Of a DNA stretch of 21,623 nucleotides, positions 1 through 6,817 are shown piece by piece. Numbering within the stretch: the stretch's first letter is position 1; each line of letters opens with the position of its first letter. Both the position numbers and the translations under genes were made by a program. Origin of the DNA: a virus; IMG/VR virus record IMGVR_UViG_3300050124_000070, positions 1 to 21,623 of that record; one strand, written 5' to 3'. Below the pieces are notes generated by a model that saw only the letters and a list, made by a program, of their open reading frames with translations, had not been told where the DNA came from and did no database searches.

Positions 1-1689
1 CTTTCAGAAAGAAAAGAAATTGATGGTTGGATATCGGTTATTAAAGAATGGCTCGGGTACCGTTTTGGAGAGGACAAACCCGAGGCCGATGAGCAGTTTG
101 TCGCAGACATGCAAATTAAACATCCTGATATGAAAGTGTCAATTGATAAACTATATCGCCGGTGGAAGGCGTGGCGCGACCAGGACTATGACGGACTGAT
201 TGATAAGCGTGGAAAATGGAAAAAGGGTCAGACTTCGATGCCGGATATGATCTGGCAGGCATTTTTGTCATACTATCTTGACGAGGCACAGCACCCGATT
301 GAACGCTGCTACCAATACACTCAATTATGGGCCAAGCAAGCGCACCCCGAAATGCTACTGAATATTCCGTCATATTATACCTTCTACCGGCGCATACAGA
401 ACGATATTCCGGAGCCGGTCAAGGTGCTCGGGCGTCAGGGAGACAAAGCATATCACGACCGCTGTGCTCCGTATATCTCCCGCACGTATGACGATATGGA
501 GAGCAACGATTACTGGATAGCGGATAACCATACATTCGATATTATCACTGCCGGAACAGACGGAAAGACACATCGCCTTTATCTTACAGCATTCTTCGAC
601 GCTCGCGCAGGTATCTTCACGGGATTTACCATTACAGACAATCCATGCAGCGACGCCACATTATACGCGCTGCGCAAAGGCATCATGAAATATGGCATTC
701 CGAAAAACCTTTATGTCGACAATGGGCGTGAATTTCTCACCCACGATGTCGGAGGTCTGGGCCACCGGCAGAAAAAAAGCACTGCAGAGAATTTTGAACC
801 GCCCGGCGTATTTAAGCGTCTGGGAATAACAATGATCAATGCCCAGGTGCGAAACGCGAAGGCTAAAATTATTGAGCGCAGGTTCCGTGATGTGAAGGAT
901 CAGCTCAGCCGTGTCTTTGAAACTTTCTGCGGAGGGAATGTGATTGAGAAGCCTGAAAAACTCAAAGGTGTTTTAAAAGACGGGAATATACCAACCGATA
1001 AAGACCTTTTAAATGCCGTTGAAACGCTCTTAGAATACTATTTCAACGAGCAGCCATACGGTGGATCAGTTGCCCAAGATCGTGGGAAGCCGAGGATTGA
1101 GGTTTATCAGAATAATCTTCGCACAAAACGCGTGGCCTCTGAAGACGATCTGAATCTCATGATGATGCGCAGCTCCCGCATCCAGAAGGTCGGTCGCCGC
1201 GGCGTTCACCTCGATATCTCAGGGGCTCGGATTGATTTTTGGAATTCAGACCTGCTCAATACATATTTCGGTCAGGAGGTCTATTACCGTTACGATCCGG
1301 AAGATCTCACACAGGTGAGGATCTACGACAAAGACGATCGATTTGTCCTGGTCGCGCAGGCCGACAGCACCGCGGTGCTCCGGTATGGCGCAGACAAAAA
1401 CGATATCAAAGCCGCACAGCAAAAGGTCAGGGCCGTTGAAAAGGCAAATAAGACCTCCTTGCAAAATAGCTTGCTTGCATCCTGCGATCGAATTACCGCG
1501 CTTGATATTATCCTTGCCGATGCTGCTGGGAAGAAAGCCGCTCGCATGGTAGATCAGGGTGAAGGGGCCAAGATACTTGAGATCCAGCGCGTGGATGAAC
1601 GACCGCTCCTGCAGGAGGTCAATGGCGACATCCCTCTTGATAGAATGGTGCGCAACCTCGAAAGAGGTAAAAATAATAAACCAGATTAA
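1..1689 (+). CDS. MuA-type DDE transposase (5' end outside window)
   Basis: Carries out strand transfer for integration and replicative transposition of a Mu-like phage. The frame is open from base 1, so the first internal ATG at 109 is not the real start and the N-terminal DNA-binding region is partly missing. Counting from the Met at 109, the RNase H-fold catalytic triad is D139 (in WIADNH), D204 (in YVDNGREF) and E256 (in IIERRF), with spacings close to those of MuA. The core is followed by a Mu-transposase C-terminal beta-barrel-like region and a lysine-rich tail, where MuA contacts MuB and ClpX. The MuB-like gene begins 17 bases after the stop, as expected for an A-B pair. Family assignment is firm; a Tn552/TnsB-like relative is less likely given the gp16, Mor and gp27 homologues downstream. 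Confidence 0.95.
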   Translation, partial: LSERKEIDGWISVIKEWLGYRFGEDKPEADEQFVADMQIKHPDMKVSIDKLYRRWKAWRDQDYDGLIDKRGKWKKGQTSMPDMIWQAFLSYYLDEAQHPIERCYQYTQLWAKQAHPEMLLNIPSYYTFYRRIQNDIPEPVKVLGRQGDKAYHDRCAPYISRTYDDMESNDYWIADNHTFDIITAGTDGKTHRLYLTAFFDARAGIFTGFTITDNPCSDATLYALRKGIMKYGIPKNLYVDNGREFLTHDVGGLGHRQKKSTAENFEPPGVFKRLGITMINAQVRNAKAKIIERRFRDVKDQLSRVFETFCGGNVIEKPEKLKGVLKDGNIPTDKDLLNAVETLLEYYFNEQPYGGSVAQDRGKPRIEVYQNNLRTKRVASEDDLNLMMMRSSRIQKVGRRGVHLDISGARIDFWNSDLLNTYFGQEVYYRYDPEDLTQVRIYDKDDRFVLVAQADSTAVLRYGADKNDIKAAQQKVRAVEKANKTSLQNSLLASCDRITALDIILADAAGKKAARMVDQGEGAKILEIQRVDERPLLQEVNGDIPLDRMVRNLERGKNNKPD

Positions 1690-1706
1690 AAAATGGAGGA
1701 ATTGAA

Positions 1707-2660
1707 ATGGGACAAAACTATAATCCGGACATCCAAAGTCGGCTTGAGGCGTATATCCTCACTGTCGGCAGCCAGGCAAAGGCGGCGCGGGCAATCGGCC
1801 TTAGCGACTCGGTCATAAGCCAGTATCGCCGCAGCTCCTACGCAAAAGGCAATGTAGTCGACGTCGAAGGTAAACTTGAAGAGTATTTTGAGCTGCTCGA
1901 CGAGAAACAAGCAGCAGCGGAGAAAGCGGAACCTTATCAGCCAGTTCAGGACGTCTACATACCAACCAGCATCAGTGAGGATGTCTATAAGGCTATTCGT
2001 TATTGTCAACTCAGCAAGGGCATAGCTGTCCTGCATGGCGACGCTGGAATAGGGAAGACAAAGGCTGCCGAGCAGTATGCCATAGACAATCCGAGCACGG
2101 CAATCTATCTGCAGGTATCGCCGGTGACCGGCAGCCTTGGAAGTTTTTTAAAACTTTTAACCCGCGCGCTGAGAATATCCGAGGGCCGCAGCAAACTTGA
2201 TATGATCCTCAATATTCGCGACAGACTCGATGGTACCGATAAGGTACTCATTATCGATGAGGCCCAGCATCTCCGGTTATCGGCGTTGGAGGAGATCCGG
2301 ACGCTGAGCGATATGAATATAATGAGCGGTCGTCAGGGTATTGGGATCGTCCTCATCGGAAACACCGAAGTTTACGAGCGTATGCGTGGCCGCCAGCAAG
2401 CCAATTTTGCACAACTCTTCAGCAGGATAAAAATGAACAGGGAATATAGTACGCGTCAGGTTAAAAAAGACGATGTAGTTAAACTCTTCCCAGGGCTTTC
2501 TGATAAGGATAAGGAACTGAATTATATATATGGCATCTGTCAGAGCCGTTGGGGCATCCGCGGCGGCGTAAATGTATACAACAACGCCGTGGCATCTGAG
2601 AACGTTACATATGATGCCCTATATCAAATGGCCCGCAACATGGGCATAGGGATTGTTTAG
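1707..2660 (+). CDS. MuB-type AAA+ ATPase, transposition target-DNA activator
   Basis: An ATP-dependent DNA-binding protein that delivers target DNA to the transposase and gives target immunity. An N-terminal Cro-like helix-turn-helix lies at about residues 20-45 (QAKAARAIGLSDSVISQY), as in MuB. The Walker A motif GDAGIGKT is at residues 111-118 and the Walker B motif VLIIDEAQ at about 180-187. A conserved GNTEVYERMRGR segment is consistent with the sensor-1/arginine-finger region. The length of 317 residues matches MuB (312). The ATG at 1707 has the ribosome site GGAGG a few bases upstream. It lies directly behind the transposase gene and is probably cotranscribed and translated with it. Confidence 0.93.
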   Translation: MGQNYNPDIQSRLEAYILTVGSQAKAARAIGLSDSVISQYRRSSYAKGNVVDVEGKLEEYFELLDEKQAAAEKAEPYQPVQDVYIPTSISEDVYKAIRYCQLSKGIAVLHGDAGIGKTKAAEQYAIDNPSTAIYLQVSPVTGSLGSFLKLLTRALRISEGRSKLDMILNIRDRLDGTDKVLIIDEAQHLRLSALEEIRTLSDMNIMSGRQGIGIVLIGNTEVYERMRGRQQANFAQLFSRIKMNREYSTRQVKKDDVVKLFPGLSDKDKELNYIYGICQSRWGIRGGVNVYNNAVASENVTYDALYQMARNMGIGIV

Positions 2661-2746
2661 CATGATATGAATGGGGTTGTGGTATCTTACTCCTGCTGAA
2701 GGCAAACATTTTATAGCCGGGTTGGATGATACAGAAAGGACATAAG

Positions 2747-2995
2747 ATGAACGAAATTAATGAGGCAATAATTTTTTTCAAAAGTGCCGCTATGAATGGT
2801 ATTGAATTTACACGAAGCCATATGTTGCAGGCCGTTAACGCCCTCGAAAAGCAGAATCCTAAAAATTTATTATTAAACAAAAAAATCATCGGGTTGGGTA
2901 AATGCCCAATGTGCAAAACGGAATTATGCGTTGATGATAAAGATTTGCGCTTCTGCCCGACTTGCGGTCAGGCTCTCAAACAGGAAGGGAAATAG
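2747..2995 (+). CDS. Small zinc-ribbon protein, function unknown
   Basis: 82 residues. The N-terminal half is helical. The C-terminal half is a zinc ribbon with two CxxC knuckles, C53-P-M-C56 and C70-P-T-C73, the second followed by G-Q-A-L as in many treble-clef or rubredoxin-like ribbons. The ATG at 2747 is chosen over the in-frame ATG at 2726 because AGAAAGGA sits 7 bases before it and the upstream codons read only an A/G-rich leader. It is the first gene of the early accessory cassette between the MuB and GemA homologues, where transposable phages carry small variable genes. The ribbon could bind DNA, RNA or a host protein; nothing in the sequence decides which. Confidence 0.75.
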   Translation: MNEINEAIIFFKSAAMNGIEFTRSHMLQAVNALEKQNPKNLLLNKKIIGLGKCPMCKTELCVDDKDLRFCPTCGQALKQEGK

Positions 2996-2997
2996 CA

Positions 2998-3066
2998 ATG
3001 GAAAACTCATTAAATAGGTTGGAGGAATTAATATGTTATGGATTAAAATTGTTCTGGCTTCTTTAG
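2998..3066 (+). CDS. Possible 22-residue leader ORF overlapping the next gene
   Basis: An ATG at 2998 with a fair ribosome site (GGAAGGGA, about 7 bases upstream) opens a 22-codon frame ending at TAG 3064-3066. It overlaps the start of the 51-residue membrane-protein gene in another frame, and the ribosome site of that gene lies inside it. It may only couple translation between the two genes, or may be meaningless. The peptide ends in hydrophobic residues (LFWLL). Confidence 0.2.
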   Translation: MENSLNRLEELICYGLKLFWLL

Positions 3067-3188
3067 TTATCCTTTTAGCAGTTGGAATGTTAGCAGAAAA
3101 AACATCCGCTTCTAAAGCATTGTTAGGCGGAACATCTCTGCTATTTGGATTGCTATTGATTGCCGCCGTTATGGTTACAGGAGGCTGA
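3033..3188 (+). CDS. 51-residue membrane protein with two hydrophobic segments
   Basis: ATG at 3033 with GGAGG about 7 bases upstream; 51 codons plus TGA. The peptide is almost all hydrophobic. The first segment (about residues 3-20, starting WIKIVLASLVILLAVG) and the second (about 30-48, rich in L, G, I and A) are separated by a short polar turn, E-K-T-S-A-S-K, which suggests a hairpin-shaped integral membrane protein. Phage proteins of this shape include superinfection-exclusion proteins and small holins, but the early location argues against a holin and no family is recognised. The stop precedes the next start by only a few bases, and the ribosome site of the next gene overlaps the end of this one. 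Confidence 0.55.
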   Translation: MLWIKIVLASLVILLAVGMLAEKTSASKALLGGTSLLFGLLLIAAVMVTGG

Positions 3189-3192
3189 AATA

Positions 3193-3534
3193 ATGATTAC
3201 AAAAATAACTGGTGGTCTACATATTATCCTTATTTTTATTACCGGCCTGCTTTCCGGAGTCTTTATCTATGCCGGGATTGTAGAATTTTCACAGCGCGAG
3301 GGCTGGCATGTCGGGGGCGAGACCCTTATATTGCCCCTGATGATATTGCTCATATATTTCGGTTGGAGTATCGGGACAGAAACAAATAAAAGGCAAAACT
3401 ATTTAACAGGCTATCGTGACGGATATAAACTCGGCAAAGCAAAAGGCATTGAAGCGCTCAACAGATATGTGGCGGATGAAATGAAATCACAAGAATGCGC
3501 AGATAATCTGAAAAGGCATGACATCTCCTATTAA
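3193..3534 (+). CDS. Membrane protein with two transmembrane helices, unknown
   Basis: 113 residues from the ATG at 3193, chosen because AGGAGG lies 8 bases before it; the in-frame upstream ATG at 3160 lies inside the preceding gene. Hydrophobic helices are at about residues 8-30 and 46-62. A soluble, charged C-terminal tail of about 50 residues (TNKRQNYLTGYRDGYKLG and on) probably faces the cytoplasm. The gene forms a tight pair with the 51-residue membrane protein upstream. A role at the membrane early in infection, such as superinfection exclusion or interference with host envelope functions, is possible by position but not shown by any motif. Confidence 0.65.
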   Translation: MITKITGGLHIILIFITGLLSGVFIYAGIVEFSQREGWHVGGETLILPLMILLIYFGWSIGTETNKRQNYLTGYRDGYKLGKAKGIEALNRYVADEMKSQECADNLKRHDISY

Positions 3535-3535
3535 C

Positions 3536-3553
3536 GCGGAGCTGCAGCTCCGC
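3536..3553 (+). repeat. 18-bp perfect GC-rich palindrome
   Basis: GCGGAGCTGCAGCTCCGC reads the same on both strands. It begins 2 bases after the stop of the 113-residue membrane-protein gene and is not followed by a T-run, so it is not a clear intrinsic terminator. It could stabilise the 3' end of the upstream message or bind a dimeric protein. Confidence 0.6.
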
Positions 3554-3627
3554 CCTAATGCGGCCTAAGACGGTCTCAAGCCCGTAAAACGCAGAGAGGG
3601 AAAAATAATAGGAAGGAGGAAATAATC

Positions 3628-4068
3628 GTGAATATTATGGATGCCTATAAAAAAGCGCAGGCAGCCGGTGAAACGTGCATTGGGCGCAGCACGGGTCTTA
3701 TGCACTTCCGTTATTTACAACCCACTAGAAACGGATGCCTGATGGCTGAGAAGCATGGCCCTTTAAGCGATCTTACCCCTGTAACAGACAACTATAGTTT
3801 ACGTCCTGATGATCTCTTGGCGACAGACTGGAATGTTGCCGCAGATAAAGAGCTATCAAGTTACCTCAAATTGGAGTCTGTTTCTAATGATGAGGTAAGA
3901 ACAGATCCAATTGAGGAGGTACTTAAGTGGGCTTATATCGAAATATCAAAGACAACCGTACCCGCTGAAGTATTGGATTTGGCTAAAACCATTGATGTAT
4001 TTACAAAAGTAAAATTGAAGCTACAAGAATCCGGAAAAGTGGGAAGTGAAAACGATGACAGTCAGTAA
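3628..4068 (+). CDS. Tad2/DUF2829-like protein with extra C-terminal region, possible anti-defence protein
   Basis: 146 residues from a GTG at 3628 with AAGGAGG 8 bases upstream. Residues 1-70 follow the layout of the DUF2829 family, which includes Thoeris anti-defence protein Tad2. They open with a helix (DAYKKAQAAG), then a strand with a conserved R (CIGR), a central strand with Q-P-T, and the closing signature LRPDDLLATDWNV, where DLLAxDW is the family hallmark. Tad2 proteins bind and sequester the cyclic-ADPR-type signal made by Thoeris ThsB. About 75 more residues, helical and partly acidic, follow; the usual family length is only 80-100. It lies among small early genes, where anti-defence genes are common. 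The family call rests on motif pattern; activity is inferred. Confidence 0.55.
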   Translation: MNIMDAYKKAQAAGETCIGRSTGLMHFRYLQPTRNGCLMAEKHGPLSDLTPVTDNYSLRPDDLLATDWNVAADKELSSYLKLESVSNDEVRTDPIEEVLKWAYIEISKTTVPAEVLDLAKTIDVFTKVKLKLQESGKVGSENDDSQ

Positions 4069-4324
4069 AAAGCTTGGAAAAAGAGGCGGCATTACAATCC
4101 CCCAGCAGTTACGTCATGCCGCGGGCATCATGCCCGGCGCACCACTTGATATCGAATCCGTACCCGGATCTATATTGATTACTAAGCATGTGCCGTCCTG
4201 CTGCATATGCAGCAGCGTTGAGGATGTCGTGAAGGTACAGGATATTGAAATTTGCGCAATCTGTGCGGCGTCGCTTGCCGACGAGGCAAGAGCAAAGTTG
4301 GAGGTGTCAAAGACTAATGAATGA
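4055..4324 (+). CDS. AbrB/MazE/SpoVT-like DNA-binding protein with cysteine tail
   Basis: 89 residues from the ATG at 4055; an in-frame GTG at 4046 is an equal alternative. Residues 1-45 are a swapped-hairpin AbrB domain: KKLGKRGGITIPQQLRHAAGI followed by a second strand unit, PLDIES and ILITKH. Such domains dimerise and bind AT-rich operator DNA, as in AbrB, MazE and SpoVT. Residues 49-70 hold C49-C50-x-C52 and C67-x-x-C70, which looks like a small zinc-binding knuckle. The gene overlaps the preceding one by 14 bases and the following one by 8 (ATGAATGA), so the three are probably translated together. It may regulate phage early genes or be the antitoxin half of a lost pair; no toxin is seen beside it. 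Confidence 0.75.
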   Translation: MTVSKKLGKRGGITIPQQLRHAAGIMPGAPLDIESVPGSILITKHVPSCCICSSVEDVVKVQDIEICAICAASLADEARAKLEVSKTNE

Positions 4325-4964
4325 TAATAATAGGCTTGAAACCAAAGTAAGCGAGTATATTCGCCTTACGCAGGAGGCTGCGGAACTTAAAGTAAAAATA
4401 GAGGCTCTAAAAGGTTGGTTTGAAGCCCGCGGTGTTGAAGATCTAAACGCCACCAAAATCAAAACAGTTGATTACTGGGGTGATAATGGTAAAGTCGAAG
4501 TTGGCCGCAGCGAGACGGTAAGCCCCGTAGCCCTCACAATTTTGAAACAGATATTTGGGGAAATCTTTGACGAACTGGTTAAAGAAAAAAAGAGCTTCGA
4601 GATGACGGCTTCTTGCAAGCAGCTGCTCGCCCCTATCTTTCTCGGAAATTATATCGAAACGTCAATGAATGAGATTATCGAGCAGCTCACTGACAATGAG
4701 AAGGCGCGCGCAACGCTCAAAAAAAAGCTGCGTGGTAACTTCAAAAAGGACAAGGCGGCGCTGATCAGCATCGCAGGTCTGAGTGAGAAGGATGCTGAGT
4801 ATTACGCCTATATGACTGCAGAGTCCACAGCTTACGCATTTTTCTGCCAGATATTAAGCGCTGCAAAATATAAAGGAACCCCTGAGCAGGCCAAAGAAAT
4901 CATTATGGCGGCGGTAGTCGTCGAAGAAGGCGTCAAGGTCACAGTGGAAAGCGCCGACATATGA
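4317..4964 (+). CDS. Early protein with N-terminal coiled coil, in the Mu gam position
   Basis: 215 residues from the ATG at 4317, with GGAGGT 11 bases upstream. This start is preferred to the longer frame from 4245, which would overlap the AbrB-like gene by 80 bases. Residues 1-45 form a coiled coil (NRLETKVSEYIRLTQEAAEL and on). A strand-rich part with DYWGDNGKVEVGRSETV follows, then a helical C-terminal half. In Mu, the nuclease inhibitor gam, also a coiled-coil protein with a small following domain, lies between B and gp16; this gene has the same place. Sequence likeness to Gam is too weak to name it. Other options are a Gp157-type or single-strand-DNA partner protein. Confidence 0.7.
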   Translation: MNDNNRLETKVSEYIRLTQEAAELKVKIEALKGWFEARGVEDLNATKIKTVDYWGDNGKVEVGRSETVSPVALTILKQIFGEIFDELVKEKKSFEMTASCKQLLAPIFLGNYIETSMNEIIEQLTDNEKARATLKKKLRGNFKKDKAALISIAGLSEKDAEYYAYMTAESTAYAFFCQILSAAKYKGTPEQAKEIIMAAVVVEEGVKVTVESADI

Positions 4965-5101
4965 CCAAAGAAATTTCCGACGACGTAAAACAAAAAGCAG
5001 CTGAGACCGGAATAACCGGCATTGATTTACCGGATTTTAAAAGCTCAGATGAGGTCGATATTTTTTTTGATATAGCAAAGGCTTTATTTGAGGAGAGTTA
5101 G
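4961..5101 (+). CDS. 46-residue acidic protein, unknown
   Basis: The ATG at 4961 overlaps the preceding stop (ATGA), and 46 codons end at TAG 5099-5101. The product is acidic, with clusters EISDD, SSDEVD and a C-terminal helix FFDIAKALFEES. No family is recognised. The start-stop overlap with the coiled-coil gene upstream suggests translational coupling and supports it being a real gene. Confidence 0.5.
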   Translation: MTKEISDDVKQKAAETGITGIDLPDFKSSDEVDIFFDIAKALFEES

Positions 5102-5128
5102 AAGCCAAAAGGATAAGGAGGGCTGGCA

Positions 5129-5635
5129 GTGGAACAGATTACAAAAGCACAAATTAAATCTATATATGCCCTTGGAGCTTCGCTGAGCATGGTTGAAAGA
5201 GATAATCACGACGATGCCCTGCATCAGCTCGTCGAGGGACTGACAGCGAAAAATTCAGTCACAACGCTAAGCTTCGATGAAGCAAAGCAGGTTATTACCG
5301 AGCTCATGAGCCGCATGCGCGGCAGCCACGTTCCCCCAGCCCCGCCCATATCCAAGCCTAAAAAATATGACGAGACGCCGGGAGGTGTCACAGCCGGTCA
5401 GCAGCGCAGGGTATGGCAGCTTATGTACGAGCTTAAAAAGTTCGACCGACAGCCGGTATCAGCCACGCTCGGAAATCGGTTATGCGGGGTTATAAAACGT
5501 CAGTTTGGCGTTGATGCTTCAGCTAAAAAACCAATGCAATTTTTAAATTACCGTCAAGGCGTACAGCTGATTGAAATGCTCAAAAAATACTGCGCAAACG
5601 CGGAGACGCGCCACATGCGAGGTGAGAGCGGATGA
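5129..5635 (+). CDS. Mu gp16 / GemA-like regulatory protein (DUF1018)
   Basis: 168 residues from a GTG at 5129 with AAGGAGGG 6 bases upstream. It has the two-part layout of the gp16/GemA family. An N-terminal helical region runs TKAQIKSIYALGASLSMVERDNHDDALH and on (the stretch where family members read K.I...K..GLDDDTYR). A proline-rich linker PPAPPISKPKK follows, then a C-terminal region starting G-V-T-A-G-Q-Q-R-R-V-W-Q-L that ends with the helix pair QGVQLIEMLKKYC. In Mu, GemA affects host gene expression and DNA topology early in lysis, and its gene overlaps mor. Here too the next gene, a Mor homologue, overlaps this stop by 4 bases (ATGA). The family call is good; the detailed role is inferred from Mu. 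Confidence 0.8.
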   Translation: MEQITKAQIKSIYALGASLSMVERDNHDDALHQLVEGLTAKNSVTTLSFDEAKQVITELMSRMRGSHVPPAPPISKPKKYDETPGGVTAGQQRRVWQLMYELKKFDRQPVSATLGNRLCGVIKRQFGVDASAKKPMQFLNYRQGVQLIEMLKKYCANAETRHMRGESG

Positions 5636-5943
5636 ACCTGATCGATAAAATCACGGTTGAGGATCTCGAAGGCGAGCAACGAGATCTGACAGAACTCATC
5701 GGGATAGATTTATACAAGAAGCTCGTGCTTACTTATGGGGGTTGTAACCTCTATATTTTCAAGGCGGATACGCTCATCAAGGGAATACGGGATAAAGAGA
5801 TTATTAAAAAATTCAACGGGTTTAATGCGCAGGAACTCGCCATTGAATACAACATCAGCGAGCGCACCATCCGCGAGATTACCTCGGACACATTACGAGA
5901 GATTAAAGCGCGACCGGTGGATGGCCAAACAAGTTTTTTATAA
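5632..5943 (+). CDS. Mor-type middle transcription activator
   Basis: 103 residues; the ATG at 5632 overlaps the gp16-like stop. Mor-family proteins are dimeric activators that turn on phage promoters lacking a usable -35 box. Residues 1-50 form the dimerisation part (DLTELIGIDLYKKLVLTYGG and on). Residues 61-84 are the helix-turn-helix: FNGFNAQELAIEYNISERTI with R-E-I following. This is the last gene before a strong terminator at 5966, so it closes the early operon, and its likely target promoter lies just downstream (6000-6125). Mu itself has Mor and the related C. Only one member of the family is present in this window, which matters for how the late genes are switched on. Confidence 0.88.
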   Translation: MNLIDKITVEDLEGEQRDLTELIGIDLYKKLVLTYGGCNLYIFKADTLIKGIRDKEIIKKFNGFNAQELAIEYNISERTIREITSDTLREIKARPVDGQTSFL

Positions 5944-5965
5944 ATTATTTTGGCAGAGATTTTTG

Positions 5966-5998
5966 GAAGCACTTCATTGAAGTGCTTCATTATTTTTC
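5966..5998 (+). terminator. Strong intrinsic terminator after the Mor-like gene
   Basis: A perfect 10-bp stem, GAAGCACTTC (5966-5975) with GAAGTGCTTC (5979-5988), has a 3-base loop and is followed by ATTATTTTT. It ends the early operon 22 bases after the stop, separating it from the gp25-27/LoaP operon. Confidence 0.85.
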
Positions 5999-6007
5999 CC
6001 CGTAAAA

Positions 6008-6024
6008 ATAGGCTAAGCTATATT
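6008..6024 (+). promoter_or_regulatory. Candidate Mor-dependent promoter/operator
   Basis: Just past the early terminator an imperfect dyad ATAGGCTAAGCTAT (6008-6021; ATAG and CTAT arms) overlaps a -10-like TATATT (6019-6024). No -35 match is present at the right distance. A promoter here must exist, because the early operon is terminated at 5998 and the next gene starts at 6130. That the dyad is the Mor site is a guess: the known Mu site lies further upstream of its -10. Confidence 0.25.
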
Positions 6025-6056
6025 TGTTTCCATTTTCCTTTCCCTCCTTTCATAAA

Positions 6057-6097
6057 GCAGCCCGGCCGCCGTCGAACAGGGGCGGCGGCCAGGCTGC
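6057..6097 (+). other. GC-rich 15-bp hairpin in the 5' leader of the middle/late operon
   Basis: The arms GCAGCCCGGCCGCCG (6057-6071) and CGGCGGCCAGGCTGC (6083-6097) pair over 15 positions with one C-A mismatch and an 11-base loop. No T-run follows, so it is not a standard terminator. It lies about 30 bases before the ribosome site of the gene at 6130. It could stabilise the message or act as a regulatory site. Confidence 0.6.
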
Positions 6098-6129
6098 CAA
6101 TTAACTGATAATATCATTCGGAGGAATTT

Positions 6130-6477
6130 ATGACAATAACACAACTCCTTCAGGTCGTTGCAATTATACTTACAATTGTTATTTTTGTACTGACTATCAT
6201 TATTGGAATCATCGGTTTTTTTCTGCGTCGAACCATCGGTGAAGTTGATCAAAATTCCGATGAAATAAAAGTGATAAAAAAAGACTTTGTGACAAGAGAT
6301 GAACTTAAAACTTTTAAGGATGATCTGAAAGACGATGTCAAAAAGTTATCCGACAATATAGATGATATCAAGGATAACTATATAAAAAAGGATGATTTCG
6401 TGCGGTCAATCGCGGACACTAATAGCCGACTGGAACGAATATATAATTTCCTGCTTGGTATGAATGGAGGCAAATGA
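6130..6477 (+). CDS. Membrane-anchored coiled-coil protein, Mu gp25-like (DUF2730-like)
   Basis: 115 residues; ATG at 6130 with GGAGGAA 5-6 bases upstream. One long transmembrane helix covers residues 5-33 (LLQVVAIILTIVIFVLTIII and on), followed by R-R and a charged coiled coil from about 38 to 108 with D/K-rich heptads. This shape and place (first of three genes before the small terminase) match Mu gp25 and the DUF2730 phage proteins, whose function is not known. Because the three-gene order agrees with Mu gp25-26-27, the call is partly by synteny. An Rz-like or holin-type role is a weaker alternative: there is no endolysin nearby. Confidence 0.65.
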   Translation: MTITQLLQVVAIILTIVIFVLTIIIGIIGFFLRRTIGEVDQNSDEIKVIKKDFVTRDELKTFKDDLKDDVKKLSDNIDDIKDNYIKKDDFVRSIADTNSRLERIYNFLLGMNGGK

Positions 6478-6478
6478 A

Positions 6479-6805
6479 ATGGACAAGGCTGAGTTGCATC
6501 GTAGGATTGATGCAGGGAACTTTGCCGAGAACAACGGCAAAGTTTTGCGTACGATAAACATCCTGTTCGGAAAGAATGTCAAGATTAAAAGTCTCCCTTA
6601 TGCTCTGCCTGACATCAATACCGGAGATTTGGCGGAGTCCTTGTTTTATCTGCAGGATGCGGGATATATAAAGGCCCGTAATATTTACAGCAAGATAGAT
6701 GTCAATTTAACCGATTCCGATGAAAAGGATACCGAGGTACAATTAACTGCAAAGGGCATGCAGTTGCTCAAAGGATATGAATATAATCCGGCCGTCAGTA
6801 TATAA
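6479..6805 (+). CDS. Winged-helix-like protein, Mu gp26-like position
   Basis: 108 residues from the ATG at 6479, chosen over the in-frame ATG at 6464 because GGAGG (6466-6470) is 8 bases before it. The fold reads as a small winged helix: a helix with VLRTINILFG, a helix LAESLFYLQDAGYIKARNI (the usual recognition helix leading into a wing), a hydrophilic wing with DVNLTDSDEKDTEVQL, and a last helix AKGMQLLKGYE. This is the ArsR-like layout typical of the gene before the Mu-type small terminase. It starts 2 bases after the stop of the coiled-coil gene. DNA binding is inferred; its role in Mu is unknown. Confidence 0.65.
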   Translation: MDKAELHRRIDAGNFAENNGKVLRTINILFGKNVKIKSLPYALPDINTGDLAESLFYLQDAGYIKARNIYSKIDVNLTDSDEKDTEVQLTAKGMQLLKGYEYNPAVSI

Positions 6806-6817
6806 GGGGGACGTGTT

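Noticed and set aside
4245-4316. Upstream extension of the coiled-coil gene to 4245
   Set aside because: It would overlap the AbrB-like gene by 80 bases in another frame, and the residues are basic nonsense (VRRRLPTRQEQSWRC). The ATG at 4317 has GGAGGT.
6013-6252. Minus-strand ORF of 79 codons across the Mor/gp25 gap
   Set aside because: It has no family signal. A good minus-strand ribosome site (AAAGGAGGGAAAGG) exists inside it, but the ATG behind it gives only METNIA before a stop. All real genes are on the + strand.
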